Origin: Enterococcus larvae
GTDB taxonomy: Bacteria > Bacillota > Bacilli > Lactobacillales > Enterococcaceae
Direction: 5' to 3'
Assembly: GCF_017830045.1 (NCBI RefSeq)
Contig: NZ_JAEDXU010000001.1
Span: 434,001-498,000 of the forward strand
DNA length: 64,000 nt
The translations under genes were made by a program, and so were the position numbers. This document shows positions 20,942 through 29,862 of this stretch, in pieces. The first letter of the stretch is position 1. The number at the start of each line of letters is the position of its first letter. The notes under the pieces are model-generated. The model was not told the DNA's origin. It ran no database searches and was given only the letters and a program-made list of their open reading frames with translations.

Positions 20942-21967
20942 TTATTCGCCAAATTCCTGCGGGTAGTATTCGCCGCAATCTGAAAAGTAGCGGGCATAAG
21001 GATTACTATGCTTTTGCCATTTTTCAGCCAGTCGAAGCATTCGACTGATTTTTTGTGGTGTCGACTCACAGATCAGTAACACACCTACAGCAAATTCCTC
21101 AGTTGGTAGAGTGATTGCTGTCGCTCCCAGCATGTTTACAACGCGTAAAAATCCTTTATTTCCTTGTCTTTGCATCTTCTGTGTTCGTTCATCAAAATGT
21201 CCAAGCACTGTATCTCCCAGCCCTTCTGTATCCACAGGACCTTCTTTGCTAACTAGTACATCACAGCTTTTTAGCAACTCTTTCAGTCTAGGCATCACAC
21301 AATCTCTCGTATCAAACTTGAAGGATAAAACTTTTTCATGGATATGTCCTCGCCATTGTGCTGCTTCCACTTTTGAAAAATCGTTTGGGTCATAAATTAT
21401 TTCAAGCGTTGTCTCATCTCCTGCAATAGGCAATGTAGTGTGTAGAACCTGCCACAATAATTGGAAGTTTCCCGTGATGAATCCTAAGGAAGGATGAAAT
21501 GAGATACCATCAGTCGATATCTTACTCGCTGTATTCTTCATATGTTCCTGATCCAGCAAAGGACTGATAAAACCAATGAGATTAACTGCCATTGCCGGAG
21601 CAAGGACTGAACCGCCTCCGTCTGTGCCTATGCCAATATCATTGATCCCAAGCAGTACATTGATTGCTGTTCCACTGGAGGACCCAGTCATTGGTCTTCC
21701 TGTATAAGGATTTTTCAATTGCATATCTACCGCTCTTCCAGCTATCGAAGCCTTATCAAGTGTATGGAGATAGATACCGACCGCCTCTAAAAATTTGATG
21801 AATGACTGTGAGATTTGGCTGCGATTTTTGACTCCAACATAATAAACCGGATTTTCCTTTTGAAATTGTTCAATAATCATTGGATAGACTTTTTCTACAG
21901 AAGCATACGGATTTTTCAATGCGATAAAGCTCTTTTTTGCGCCTTCTATCGCAGTAGGGTTATTCAT
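20942..21967 (-). CDS. Amidase-signature enzyme, short form
   Basis: 341 residues, shorter than the usual 450-500. The Ser-cisSer-Lys triad is recognisable: Lys47 in YVGVKNRS, the cis-Ser in MTGSSSGTA (around 96), and the nucleophile Ser120 in GIGTDGGGS. Such enzymes hydrolyse amides. GGAGTG site before ATG 21967. It follows the yhf-type cluster on the same strand, but a terminator hairpin lies between, so it may have its own promoter. It is not part of the E. coli yhf operon as I know it; a role in the same pathway is inference from adjacency. Confidence 0.75.
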   Translation of the reverse strand: MNNPTAIEGAKKSFIALKNPYASVEKVYPMIIEQFQKENPVYYVGVKNRSQISQSFIKFLEAVGIYLHTLDKASIAGRAVDMQLKNPYTGRPMTGSSSGTAINVLLGINDIGIGTDGGGSVLAPAMAVNLIGFISPLLDQEHMKNTASKISTDGISFHPSLGFITGNFQLLWQVLHTTLPIAGDETTLEIIYDPNDFSKVEAAQWRGHIHEKVLSFKFDTRDCVMPRLKELLKSCDVLVSKEGPVDTEGLGDTVLGHFDERTQKMQRQGNKGFLRVVNMLGATAITLPTEEFAVGVLLICESTPQKISRMLRLAEKWQKHSNPYARYFSDCGEYYPQEFGE

Positions 21968-22016
21968 CTAGATACACTCCAATCCTCTAATATTATGAAA
22001 ACTACGTAATCAAAAA

Positions 22017-22043
22017 GGGCAGAGGATCGCTATTCCTCTGCCC
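22017..22043 (-). terminator. Terminator between the yhfW-like and amidase genes
   Basis: GGGCAGAGGA pairs with TCCTCTGCCC and is followed by TTTTT on the minus strand. Confidence 0.8.
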
Positions 22044-22052
22044 TCCTGTCTG

Positions 22053-22093
22053 TTGTGGTACAAGCAGATCATTATGAACTGCTTGTACCACAA
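22053..22093. repeat. Perfect 15-bp-stem hairpin
   Basis: TTGTGGTACAAGCAG pairs perfectly with CTGCTTGTACCACAA around an 11-base loop, immediately before the terminator hairpin. It has no T run; perhaps an RNA-stabilising or protein-binding element. Confidence 0.65.
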
Positions 22094-22116
22094 TCTTCTC
22101 ACACTTTCTATTTGTT

Positions 22117-23331
22117 TCAGTTAGAAATCTTTGTTAAAAATGATGAACCGTGTTGCGGTGCTGCAACATTAAAATAATCTGCAACCGTTGCACCGACATC
22201 AGCCAGTGTTTTTCTTTCCCCGATTTGTTTTTTCTCGATACCCTTACTGTAAACTAGCAGCGGCACACGCTCTCTTGTATGATTGCTATGACCAATCGTC
22301 GGGTCGTTTCCATGATCCGCCATCACAATCAGTACATCTCCCTCTTGCAGCAATGGCAATAATTCTTTGATGCGACGATCACTAACTTCCAGTCGATCAG
22401 AGTAACGCGACACATCCTCTGCATGTCCTGCTAAATCAGTCTCTTGAATATTCAAACAGATAAAGCCACGCTCGATCTCCCGCACTTCCCCAAGCAACGA
22501 ATCAAACAGCTCATCGCTGTCCACTCCGGGAAACAGACGAGGACTTTCTGTCTGAACAATATCAGCAACCTTTCCCAGCAAGGAAACAGTAATATCTGCT
22601 TTATCTAAAATCGTTGGTACCTGTACATTTTTATCGATGCCATAGCCTAAATGAACTACTTGATAACCGTGATTATAGACACCAGATTCCGGTGCATCGA
22701 CACCAGCGATTTCATTATTCTTCACTTTTCGAGCGGCCAACAAATCATTTAAATCAACTTGCTCTCCCCCAAAAGTGATCACTCGGGAAACCTGTACGAC
22801 TTCCCGCACGCAATGGCCGATTTCCTTTAACGCTTCATAAGAAATCAGATCCAAACAGCCCGTCACATTGTATACTTGACCGTAATCTGTTTCCAAGTTA
22901 TCCCCAACCGTTACACAGTCATTAACGACTAAAATTTTCGGTTCATCCGCTGCACCGACACGACGGACAGAATATCCGTGCGTCACTAACGCTTCTTCCA
23001 CTACGTCGATTTTTGCATTAAAAGGCTGGATCAAAGGGATTTTTGGTGTCGTGCCCATGATTTCCTGATGCCCTAGAAAGGAGTCTGCACCGTGATGCGC
23101 CAAATTGGCAGTTCCCCAGTTCGCAGTCTCAGAAAACCTGTGCTGTTTATATTCTTTACCGATTGCATTCATCAAGCCCAGCGCTTCTAGCGTTGGAAGC
23201 TGAATCTCCGGATTTTTCTCCATAATATGCAGTGCTGTATTACTGCCTAGATCCCTTGGTCGAACTTCTTTTACATCAGCCATAGCGCCTACACCATAGC
23301 TGTCCAATACGATCACTACAAATCGTCCCAT
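22117..23331 (-). CDS. yhfW: Phosphopentomutase-like metalloenzyme YhfW
   Basis: 404 residues of the alkaline phosphatase superfamily, DeoB-related. N-terminal metal site in VIVLDSYGVGAM; C-terminal metal site in VMADHGNDPTIGHSNHTRERVP. The ATG at 23331 (AGAAGG site) is preferred over GTG 23340, which overlaps the previous stop. In E. coli the equivalent yhfW has no assigned reaction; moving or transferring a phosphate on a sugar-like compound is the family expectation. Last gene of the yhf-type cluster here. Confidence 0.8.
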   Translation of the reverse strand: MGRFVVIVLDSYGVGAMADVKEVRPRDLGSNTALHIMEKNPEIQLPTLEALGLMNAIGKEYKQHRFSETANWGTANLAHHGADSFLGHQEIMGTTPKIPLIQPFNAKIDVVEEALVTHGYSVRRVGAADEPKILVVNDCVTVGDNLETDYGQVYNVTGCLDLISYEALKEIGHCVREVVQVSRVITFGGEQVDLNDLLAARKVKNNEIAGVDAPESGVYNHGYQVVHLGYGIDKNVQVPTILDKADITVSLLGKVADIVQTESPRLFPGVDSDELFDSLLGEVREIERGFICLNIQETDLAGHAEDVSRYSDRLEVSDRRIKELLPLLQEGDVLIVMADHGNDPTIGHSNHTRERVPLLVYSKGIEKKQIGERKTLADVGATVADYFNVAAPQHGSSFLTKISN

Positions 23332-23336
23332 GGGTC

Positions 23337-24488
23337 TCACCTTCTTATTCTATTTCCTTGACTGTCAAAGATTCCTTCAAGCTTGGGACTGCTGCTTTGA
23401 ATACCTGAAACAACTGCAACGTCGCTTCTGGTAACAAATATTTGTGTTCGAAACGCTGCGATAACTGTTGCACCAACTTCATGCTCCTGCTCCGCCTGTA
23501 GATAGTAGTCGATATTTTCAGCTGAGAACGGGATCATTCGATCCAATCGTTCCTCTGTGCCATCGACTAAAATGTTCTCTAAATGTCCGCGGCGATAGTA
23601 ACCGCCGCCATAAAAATAACTGTGCTTATCTAAAGAATGAGAAATTTCACTAACATACACCATTGCCGGCAGCTCCGGCAAATCCAGCTTGGCATGAAGC
23701 GGTGTGCTTCCTGTCAATGCGTGTCCGGGCTCGCCCTGAGTCCCACCCAATTCCTTAATGAACGGAATCGTGCGCACACAGGTCGCTGATGGAATATTCA
23801 GTTCCAGCTGATCGATCCCATTCTCTGCAAACAATGCTTTTGCCTTTCTGATACTTTCTACATTATGTGTCGGCACCAAATCCTCTTCTCCATCAAATAA
23901 GAAGCAAGGGAATGAGGTCAAGCCAGCCAGCTCAACGTGTTCCATCGTCTGATATGCATGGATCAACTCCGGTAAATCAGCAAGGTGGAACCCACCATAT
24001 TGCCCCTCATAGATTTGATCGTCTGCCTCCAGTATCTTAACGAGGATTCGTTGCTTACAGCCTAACTCACGGCAGACACAATCGATGTTCTTCAGCATCT
24101 CTAAAGAATAGACAGTGATATAGTCTGGTTGGTGCGCAACGATTTTCTTCAGTAAATGAATAGGAATCTGCACCAGATGCCCCACATTTCCAATAGGTAA
24201 ATCGTTATCGATCATCACTAGTGCTTCTTTATAATCAACCACTACAGCTTTATCGATCCCTGCTGTTCTAATTGCTTTTGCAACCAATGGATTACGTCCT
24301 AATTGCTTAGTCATATAAAACAGCTCGATTCCTGACTCATCCGCCTGTTGCTTCATAACAGCCGCATTTGCTTGAATATTGTCCAAATCCAAGACATACG
24401 TATCCGGTAAGATTTGTCCTGTTTGATGAAGCATTTTAGCTACGTCGATCAGCTTCGGATTTCTTCTGCGTACTACATCTAGAAACAT
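23337..24488 (-). CDS. yhfX: PLP-dependent alanine-racemase-fold protein YhfX
   Basis: 383 residues from ATG 24488, which has a GGGGG site. The longer frame overlaps yhfY. Fold type III PLP enzyme: the PLP lysine is probably in ELFYMTKQLGRNP, and a glycine-rich phosphate-binding part follows (ALTGSTPLHAKL). In E. coli YhfX is an uncharacterised relative of alanine racemase. Racemisation or another reaction at an amino-acid alpha carbon is likely; the substrate is unknown. Confidence 0.8.
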   Translation of the reverse strand: MFLDVVRRRNPKLIDVAKMLHQTGQILPDTYVLDLDNIQANAAVMKQQADESGIELFYMTKQLGRNPLVAKAIRTAGIDKAVVVDYKEALVMIDNDLPIGNVGHLVQIPIHLLKKIVAHQPDYITVYSLEMLKNIDCVCRELGCKQRILVKILEADDQIYEGQYGGFHLADLPELIHAYQTMEHVELAGLTSFPCFLFDGEEDLVPTHNVESIRKAKALFAENGIDQLELNIPSATCVRTIPFIKELGGTQGEPGHALTGSTPLHAKLDLPELPAMVYVSEISHSLDKHSYFYGGGYYRRGHLENILVDGTEERLDRMIPFSAENIDYYLQAEQEHEVGATVIAAFRTQIFVTRSDVAVVSGIQSSSPKLEGIFDSQGNRIRR

Positions 24489-24496
24489 CCAACCCC

Positions 24497-24847
24497 CTAC
24501 CCTTCGTTCAGCATATTGCAAATATGCAAGTAGAAGTAGTCGAGTTCTGTTTCATCAAAATCAATCGTCACAAGCTCTGCCAGCTCTTGCCACAAGACTT
24601 GTGAATGCAAGTACTGTGAATCACTGATGATTTGCTCTTTGATGAATGGATCAAGTGCATTGACCGCTTCGCCGCTTTTCTGGCGTGCCGCGGCCATTGC
24701 CAAATGCGTCAGAAAAACATCGGCTTCGTGATCCTCTTTTATTATCTGTTTTTCTTTCAGATAATCACAAACTGCTAGTACATAGTTATGGACTTCCGTA
24801 TCAATGATGCCGGATTCCTCTAAAACAATTAATTTCTGCTTAATCAT
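24497..24847 (-). CDS. yhfY: PRD-domain protein YhfY
   Basis: 116 residues, a lone PTS-regulation-domain (PRD) unit with candidate phosphorylatable His residues in FLTHLAMAAAR and YFYLHICNML. Without a DNA-binding part it could modulate a partner, such as the adjacent YhfZ. AGGAGGG site before ATG 24847, which follows the yhfZ stop by 11 bases. Confidence 0.78.
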   Translation of the reverse strand: MIKQKLIVLEESGIIDTEVHNYVLAVCDYLKEKQIIKEDHEADVFLTHLAMAAARQKSGEAVNALDPFIKEQIISDSQYLHSQVLWQELAELVTIDFDETELDYFYLHICNMLNEG

Positions 24848-24858
24848 AGGCCCTCCTG

Positions 24859-25782
24859 CTAGTATCGGGGAACCATTTCTCCTGCCGTGACCTGTTTTTG
24901 AATCAACAAAATTTCTTCCTTCAATAAATTGTTTTTCAAAATGGCCTGCATCGCCTGATCATCCTTATGACAGATGATCACAGCAGTGCTCATATCCTCT
25001 TGTATTTGTGATGTTTCCAAAAATTTATAGTTCATGTTCTGGTAGTTTTTATCAACGATCTCATCATAGTTCCAAACACCAGCATCAATTCTTTGCTGAT
25101 TCAGACCGTGAATCAATTGGTGTCCGGGCATCTCAACAAGCTCGATTTCATACCCTTCTGTCAACGTCTGTGTCAACAGCTGTTGGTCATACGAGCTGTA
25201 ATCGATCCCTACACGCATACCATTTTCTATCTGATTTTTTGAAACATCGGAAAACAAAAGAATGTGTTGTGACAGATAGGTGTGTTCCCCAAAATCACTT
25301 ACGATTTGAATAGGTTCATTCTGTGTGATCGCTTCTTGTGCCGCAAAGCGTGAAACGACCGCAAAACGGTATGTTTCCGTACAGATTGAACGAATTCTTT
25401 CTTTTGATCCTCGAATATAAGCCATATTCAACTTGATATTCTGCTGTTCGAATGAGGAATACAGTCCAGTTGCAAAGCCTTCATAAAGCCTTGAATAAGG
25501 CAAAGGCATTGTCCCTAAAACAGATTCAGAAACAGCATATTCTTGTAGAATAGCGTAATTGATATCGACTAGAAATGTTCCTAAATGACCACGGCTTTCA
25601 CAAACGATCGCCTGCTTCTCCTTCAAAAAATTCAAAGCATTTTGAACCGTCCCTCTGGACACATTGAACTTCTTCTGATATTCACTGACAATAGGCAGCT
25701 TATCCCCTTTTTTCAGCTGAATCAAATCAGAAGCCAAATAGTTTGTTACGATCCCCTTTTTCTTTAGAAACATCTCATTCAT
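24859..25782 (-). CDS. yhfZ: GntR-like transcription regulator YhfZ
   Basis: 307 residues. Winged helix at the N-terminus (KFNVSRGTVQNALNFLKEKQAI), followed by a periplasmic-binding-like sensor domain. Likely local regulator of the cluster; the twin ATACA-N-TGTAT sites at 29.6 kb are its probable operators. The start could also be the ATG three codons in (25773); the ribosome site is weak for both. Confidence 0.78.
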   Translation of the reverse strand: MNEMFLKKKGIVTNYLASDLIQLKKGDKLPIVSEYQKKFNVSRGTVQNALNFLKEKQAIVCESRGHLGTFLVDINYAILQEYAVSESVLGTMPLPYSRLYEGFATGLYSSFEQQNIKLNMAYIRGSKERIRSICTETYRFAVVSRFAAQEAITQNEPIQIVSDFGEHTYLSQHILLFSDVSKNQIENGMRVGIDYSSYDQQLLTQTLTEGYEIELVEMPGHQLIHGLNQQRIDAGVWNYDEIVDKNYQNMNYKFLETSQIQEDMSTAVIICHKDDQAMQAILKNNLLKEEILLIQKQVTAGEMVPRY

Positions 25783-25803
25783 CTTTCAATTCACCCTTTT
25801 CAT

Positions 25804-26895
25804 TTAATTCTTTGTCATCGCCTGCTTTAAAATGCGAATGATCGTATCTGCTCCAGCTCGCATCGGATTGATCCGAATCATCTGCTCCTCTGCCTGAGGA
25901 TCAGCCGCACGAAATGTGCCAGAAATACGATAGAACATTGGCACAAACTCATATTTGGACTCGGCTCCGACTGGATTTGGTGCTGCTCCACGCTTTTCTG
26001 CCGCTGCTAAAACCCGCTTGGCAATCGGGTGCTGCAGCTTCACGATTACTACCTTTGACTGTGCATTCACGATAAATGCATGATCGATTCCGTCGACTTC
26101 CCCATCATTCAATCTTCGGCAGACTTCTTCACTGACTTGAGCAGATAGTGCAAGTGATACAGGGGCGTAAATCATGCCTTGTAAAACGGCGATACTTTCA
26201 TGCCCTTGAACTTGACTGCCTCCAGAATAATTTTCTTTACGCAAAGTATCAATGTATTGTTTTTTACCTACAATACAACCTATCCCTTCCGGCCCCAAAA
26301 GTTTAAAGGTTGAAAAGCAGGCCAGTGTACCGCCAATTTGTGCACCGATTATCGGTGTTTTCAACGTGGAGTAATTATCATCTGTTACAATCGGAATCTC
26401 CTTGTCCACAGTACGGATCGCTGCAATCAGTTCCTTCAGATCGTAAGAATCATCTAGTTTTTGTCTTGTTACTTGGATTAAAATACCATCCAGCCCACCA
26501 CTGGATACAGTGGTCTTCACAGCAGTTAAATCATTGAAATTCACTGCTTTTGTCTGGATACCCATCATATCGATCGAGGTTTTTGTCGTTGGATAGATTG
26601 GTGCCTCATGCACCAACACCGTCCCGCCAGTTCCTATTGTAGCATGTAATGCTTGACGAATGGCACTTGTTCCGGCACCTCTAACTAGCATTGCCGCTTC
26701 GCAGTCAAAAAAATGGGCCAATACCTGTTCTACATTTTTGGTCGTGATAGGTTGATTCAACCCCTGAACAACGCCTAGATCACCGCGAGTCAGAATCTCA
26801 GTTCCCGTAAAAACTTTGGTGATTTCATCAACTAACCGAAATTGCAGCTGTGCAGCTTCATCAACTGTTAGGCTTGATAAAGGATATACATTCAT
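25804..26895 (-). CDS. yhfS: PLP-dependent aminotransferase-like protein YhfS
   Basis: 363 residues, fold type I PLP enzyme. PLP lysine in CFSTFKLLGPEGIG, the Asp of VTDDNYSTLK, and a glycine-rich start of the large domain (AAMLVRGAGTSAIRQAL). Related to selenocysteine synthase and cystathionine-lyase-like enzymes. E. coli YhfS has no assigned reaction. Confidence 0.8.
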   Translation of the reverse strand: MNVYPLSSLTVDEAAQLQFRLVDEITKVFTGTEILTRGDLGVVQGLNQPITTKNVEQVLAHFFDCEAAMLVRGAGTSAIRQALHATIGTGGTVLVHEAPIYPTTKTSIDMMGIQTKAVNFNDLTAVKTTVSSGGLDGILIQVTRQKLDDSYDLKELIAAIRTVDKEIPIVTDDNYSTLKTPIIGAQIGGTLACFSTFKLLGPEGIGCIVGKKQYIDTLRKENYSGGSQVQGHESIAVLQGMIYAPVSLALSAQVSEEVCRRLNDGEVDGIDHAFIVNAQSKVVIVKLQHPIAKRVLAAAEKRGAAPNPVGAESKYEFVPMFYRISGTFRAADPQAEEQMIRINPMRAGADTIIRILKQAMTKN

Positions 26896-26952
26896 TGCTT
26901 CTTCTCACTTTCCTTCAATCATTGATTTACAGTAATTACTTTCAGTTTAACG

Positions 26953-27834
26953 TTACTTAACAGAAAAGAATTCCTGTGGGTTCGTTACTAGCATTTTTTG
27001 AATAAATGATTCAGAAATATCATTTTCTTTCATTAAAGGAACAAACACGTCTAAGAGATAAGAATAACCAATCCCATCCTGATATTCTAAATTGGATTTC
27101 CTAGTGATATCCATTGAAAGGAATACTTTATCCGTAAACCCAGCCTCTTCGATTTGCTGCAGCATCTTCACCCGTTCAATATCCGGCAGATAGTTTTCTT
27201 TTCCTACGGTATCAAATTCCACATAGACACCTTGCTCCAACATATGAAGAACATAGTCGCCGCTGCCGCTCAAATCCACATGCCCAATCACAACCTTGGA
27301 AAGCTCCACACCATTTTCTTTGAAAAACGCCACCTGCTCATGACCGAAGGTGCCTAATGTTGTATGGGTCGTAATTGGTGTCCCGGTTTTCTTGTGTGCG
27401 ATGACTGCAGCATTGAAAACCTTTTTCTCTCGCTCTGTCCAGCCATCTTTACTTGAGCCAATCTCACCGATAATTTGCGCCTTAATTGATGTATCCGCAA
27501 TTCCCTCTTCAATCTCTTTAACCATCAGCTCAGCCAGCTGTTGCGTGGAATATTCATCAACAATTTCCGGCAAGAAACGTTCTGTATAAAAACCAGTCGC
27601 TTGAATGATATTGATTCCTGAGGCTTCTGCTGCCTTTTGAACATACAGCGGATTCCGCTTCATATCCATCACTGTAACATCTACAATATTTCTTACACCT
27701 TTAGTATACAACTTTTTGTATTCTGCGACAGTCTCTTCAAAACAATTTAGATTTGTGTCATCAATGTTTTTGATACGGGACAGGTCAATTGTTGTATGCT
27801 CGTGCATATACGTAATGCCTTCTACTAATACCAT
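26953..27834 (-). CDS. php: Phosphotriesterase homology protein (Php/YhfV)
   Basis: 293 residues, amidohydrolase-fold metal enzyme. Metal ligands visible as H11 and H13 in TYMHEHTTID, Glu in GEIGSSKDG (the bridging position, Glu rather than carboxylated Lys as in E. coli Php), His in THTTLGTFG and IGHVDLSG, and Asp in LSMDITR. AAGGGATG site before ATG 27834. Family members hydrolyse phosphoesters or lactones; the substrate here is unknown. Confidence 0.85.
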   Translation of the reverse strand: MVLVEGITYMHEHTTIDLSRIKNIDDTNLNCFEETVAEYKKLYTKGVRNIVDVTVMDMKRNPLYVQKAAEASGINIIQATGFYTERFLPEIVDEYSTQQLAELMVKEIEEGIADTSIKAQIIGEIGSSKDGWTEREKKVFNAAVIAHKKTGTPITTHTTLGTFGHEQVAFFKENGVELSKVVIGHVDLSGSGDYVLHMLEQGVYVEFDTVGKENYLPDIERVKMLQQIEEAGFTDKVFLSMDITRKSNLEYQDGIGYSYLLDVFVPLMKENDISESFIQKMLVTNPQEFFSVK

Positions 27835-27855
27835 CTATTTCATCCCTTCTGCTGT

Positions 27856-29166
27856 TTAGCCTGCCGGCGTGAACAGACCCAATAAATAAAGAATGTTTAC
27901 AATAATACCAAGACTGATTGCCGCTACCGGACCAACTGCCAAGTCAACAATCGGTTTCTTCGCTGTTTTGTTCAACAGAGAAAGACCGATTACCCAGAAA
28001 TACCCAATGCCGGGCGCAATCGATTCAGAAGCCATTGCTCCACCAATCAGCAAAGCCACTTCTAATACCTTGTTCATTGAAGTACGGATATATTCACCCA
28101 TCTCACGGACACCAGGGAAACGATCCAATCCTTTTGCCATACCATTAAGCAACAGAATTTCTACAAACATCACTGCAGCACCAACCACAAACGCTACGAT
28201 TGGATTTCCTCTTAACAGAATACCAACGACGAATACAAAGGTTGTACCAGCCGGGCTATAAACACCGGTAACAATTGCTGTAGAGAAAACTAATGGAATA
28301 AAACCAATACCTCGGGCAAATGCCGCTAAGGCTGCTTCACTGAATTTTCCTTCACTTAAAAGATTTAAAGAAATAGGATCACCGGCGATCATCAACAGAC
28401 TAGTCGCAGCACTGACTAAACCACCCGTAAGAGATAGCAATATCCAATTTTTCTTGATGCGTTCTACCCGTTCAAGGAAGATACTCATCAAATTTTGGTT
28501 AGAATCATTGCCGTCCCCTTTTACTTGAATCGCAAATACGATCATGAAAATCATACCAACCAGTAAAGACATCCCTTCCGCACTTAGCGTAAAGCTTGTT
28601 CCATTACCGATATTGAACGTTCCAAATTTTTTCACTGTAAACAATGTCAACATTGTTGCCAGAAAAGCAATAGCCCCTTTTTTAAAATTATGTTGATGAG
28701 CAATTGCTACTGCTGGGAAAATTGAAAATGCAATCACAACTGGCGAGCCGACCATTGACAAAGAATCAAGGAAGTTGATCGGCAGCTTCGCAAACAGATC
28801 AACGACCGCCTGCAATCCTAATACGATCCCCACACCGTACAATGCACCAACAGCACCTGAGATAACCATGCCCTTTGTTCCTTCAGGCGACCATGAGCCA
28901 ATGATGTCTGTTGCCAATAAAATACTATGCACTAAAATAATTGATGCACCAATCGAAACTGGAATACCAAAGCCAATAACCAATCCGAAACTTAATGCAA
29001 AACTCGTCGCTGCAATTTCCTTCTTGCCAATTTTTCCTTCAAGAAATTCCGGAACGATTGGACGTAAGCCATCATTAAAAACAGCAATCCCACGATTTGC
29101 CAAGATTGAACATACGCCTCCCAGCAAAGCAATAACAACCAATTCCATTACCTTAGATCCATCCAT
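27856..29166 (-). CDS. yhfT: Polytopic membrane transporter YhfT
   Basis: 436 residues with about eleven hydrophobic segments (GGVCSILANRGIAVFNDGLRP at the start is typical). No ATPase. Likely imports the substrate of the pathway. GGGAGG site before the start at 29166. Directly after yhfU. Confidence 0.82.
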   Translation of the reverse strand: MDGSKVMELVVIALLGGVCSILANRGIAVFNDGLRPIVPEFLEGKIGKKEIAATSFALSFGLVIGFGIPVSIGASIILVHSILLATDIIGSWSPEGTKGMVISGAVGALYGVGIVLGLQAVVDLFAKLPINFLDSLSMVGSPVVIAFSIFPAVAIAHQHNFKKGAIAFLATMLTLFTVKKFGTFNIGNGTSFTLSAEGMSLLVGMIFMIVFAIQVKGDGNDSNQNLMSIFLERVERIKKNWILLSLTGGLVSAATSLLMIAGDPISLNLLSEGKFSEAALAAFARGIGFIPLVFSTAIVTGVYSPAGTTFVFVVGILLRGNPIVAFVVGAAVMFVEILLLNGMAKGLDRFPGVREMGEYIRTSMNKVLEVALLIGGAMASESIAPGIGYFWVIGLSLLNKTAKKPIVDLAVGPVAAISLGIIVNILYLLGLFTPAG

Positions 29167-29181
29167 TTCATTTCCTCCCTA

Positions 29182-29550
29182 TTATTCACCTAGTTTTCCC
29201 AGCTCGTCCATTAAGATCGGTACAACAATCTCCTTATGTTGAGCAGTAAAACCAAATGCTTTTTTTCCGTTGCGAACACTTTGACGAATCTCTTCATCTT
29301 CCATCACTTTACCCGGCATAGAAACGGTCTCACAATTTTCTCTTCCTAATAATGCTAGTGCCATTGCCAAGGCACCACCCCCACCAGTATTGCAGGCCCC
29401 CAAGTAAAAATCCGCCTGACCTGATTTGATTGCCATGGCAGCATCCAGATCACTTTTCACTTCAGCAGTGAATTTTCCATCCGCATATTTCTCAACTAAT
29501 GCAAACACTTCATCTTTGTCGATCTGACCGCCTACTACGATTTTCTTCAT
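29182..29550 (-). CDS. yhfU: DUF2620 protein YhfU
   Basis: 122 residues. Glycine-rich segment ACNTGGGGALAMALALLG and the start MKKIVVGGQIDKDEVF match what I recall of DUF2620, always found next to YhfT. First gene of the cluster; AGGAGGA site before ATG. May be a cytoplasmic partner of the transporter. Confidence 0.8.
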   Translation of the reverse strand: MKKIVVGGQIDKDEVFALVEKYADGKFTAEVKSDLDAAMAIKSGQADFYLGACNTGGGGALAMALALLGRENCETVSMPGKVMEDEEIRQSVRNGKKAFGFTAQHKEIVVPILMDELGKLGE

Positions 29551-29577
29551 AAACCATTCCTCCTGCTTAAATTATCT

Positions 29578-29602
29578 CAAAATACATTTTTTTGTATATT
29601 GA
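29578..29602. promoter_or_regulatory. Operator 1 of the yhf-type cluster
   Basis: A 25-bp sequence containing ATACATTTTTTTGTAT, an inverted repeat typical of GntR-family sites, in the leader of the first gene. Repeated exactly 67 bp away. Confidence 0.7.
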
Positions 29603-29644
29603 TAAATAGAACTGTGAACTACCCGAACATTCATCAGAGTGGTC

Positions 29645-29669
29645 CAAAATACATTTTTTTGTATATTGA
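29645..29669. promoter_or_regulatory. Operator 2 of the yhf-type cluster
   Basis: Identical 25-bp copy of the preceding site. A further perfect 14-bp palindrome, GTATTTATAAATAC, lies at 29684-29697. The core promoter between them is not clear. Nothing else is seen in the 29551-29811 gap. Confidence 0.7.
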
Positions 29670-29811
29670 GAGATAAAAATAAAGTATTTATAAATACAAC
29701 CGAAGTATAAAACATACCAACTCAAATTGCAACCCTTTTCATAGAAATAATTTTAGCTTTTTTTTATTCAATTGTGATGACCATTCACCTTGCTAACTCT
29801 TCACTCCTCTA

Positions 29812-29855
29812 TGAAAAAAAAGATGGACAAATCTATCTTAGCCCATCTTTTTCTT
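29812..29855 (-). terminator. Terminator of metNIQ
   Basis: Stem AGATGG/CCATCT followed by eight Ts on the minus strand, directly after the metQ stop. Confidence 0.8.
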
Positions 29856-29862
29856 TCATTTT

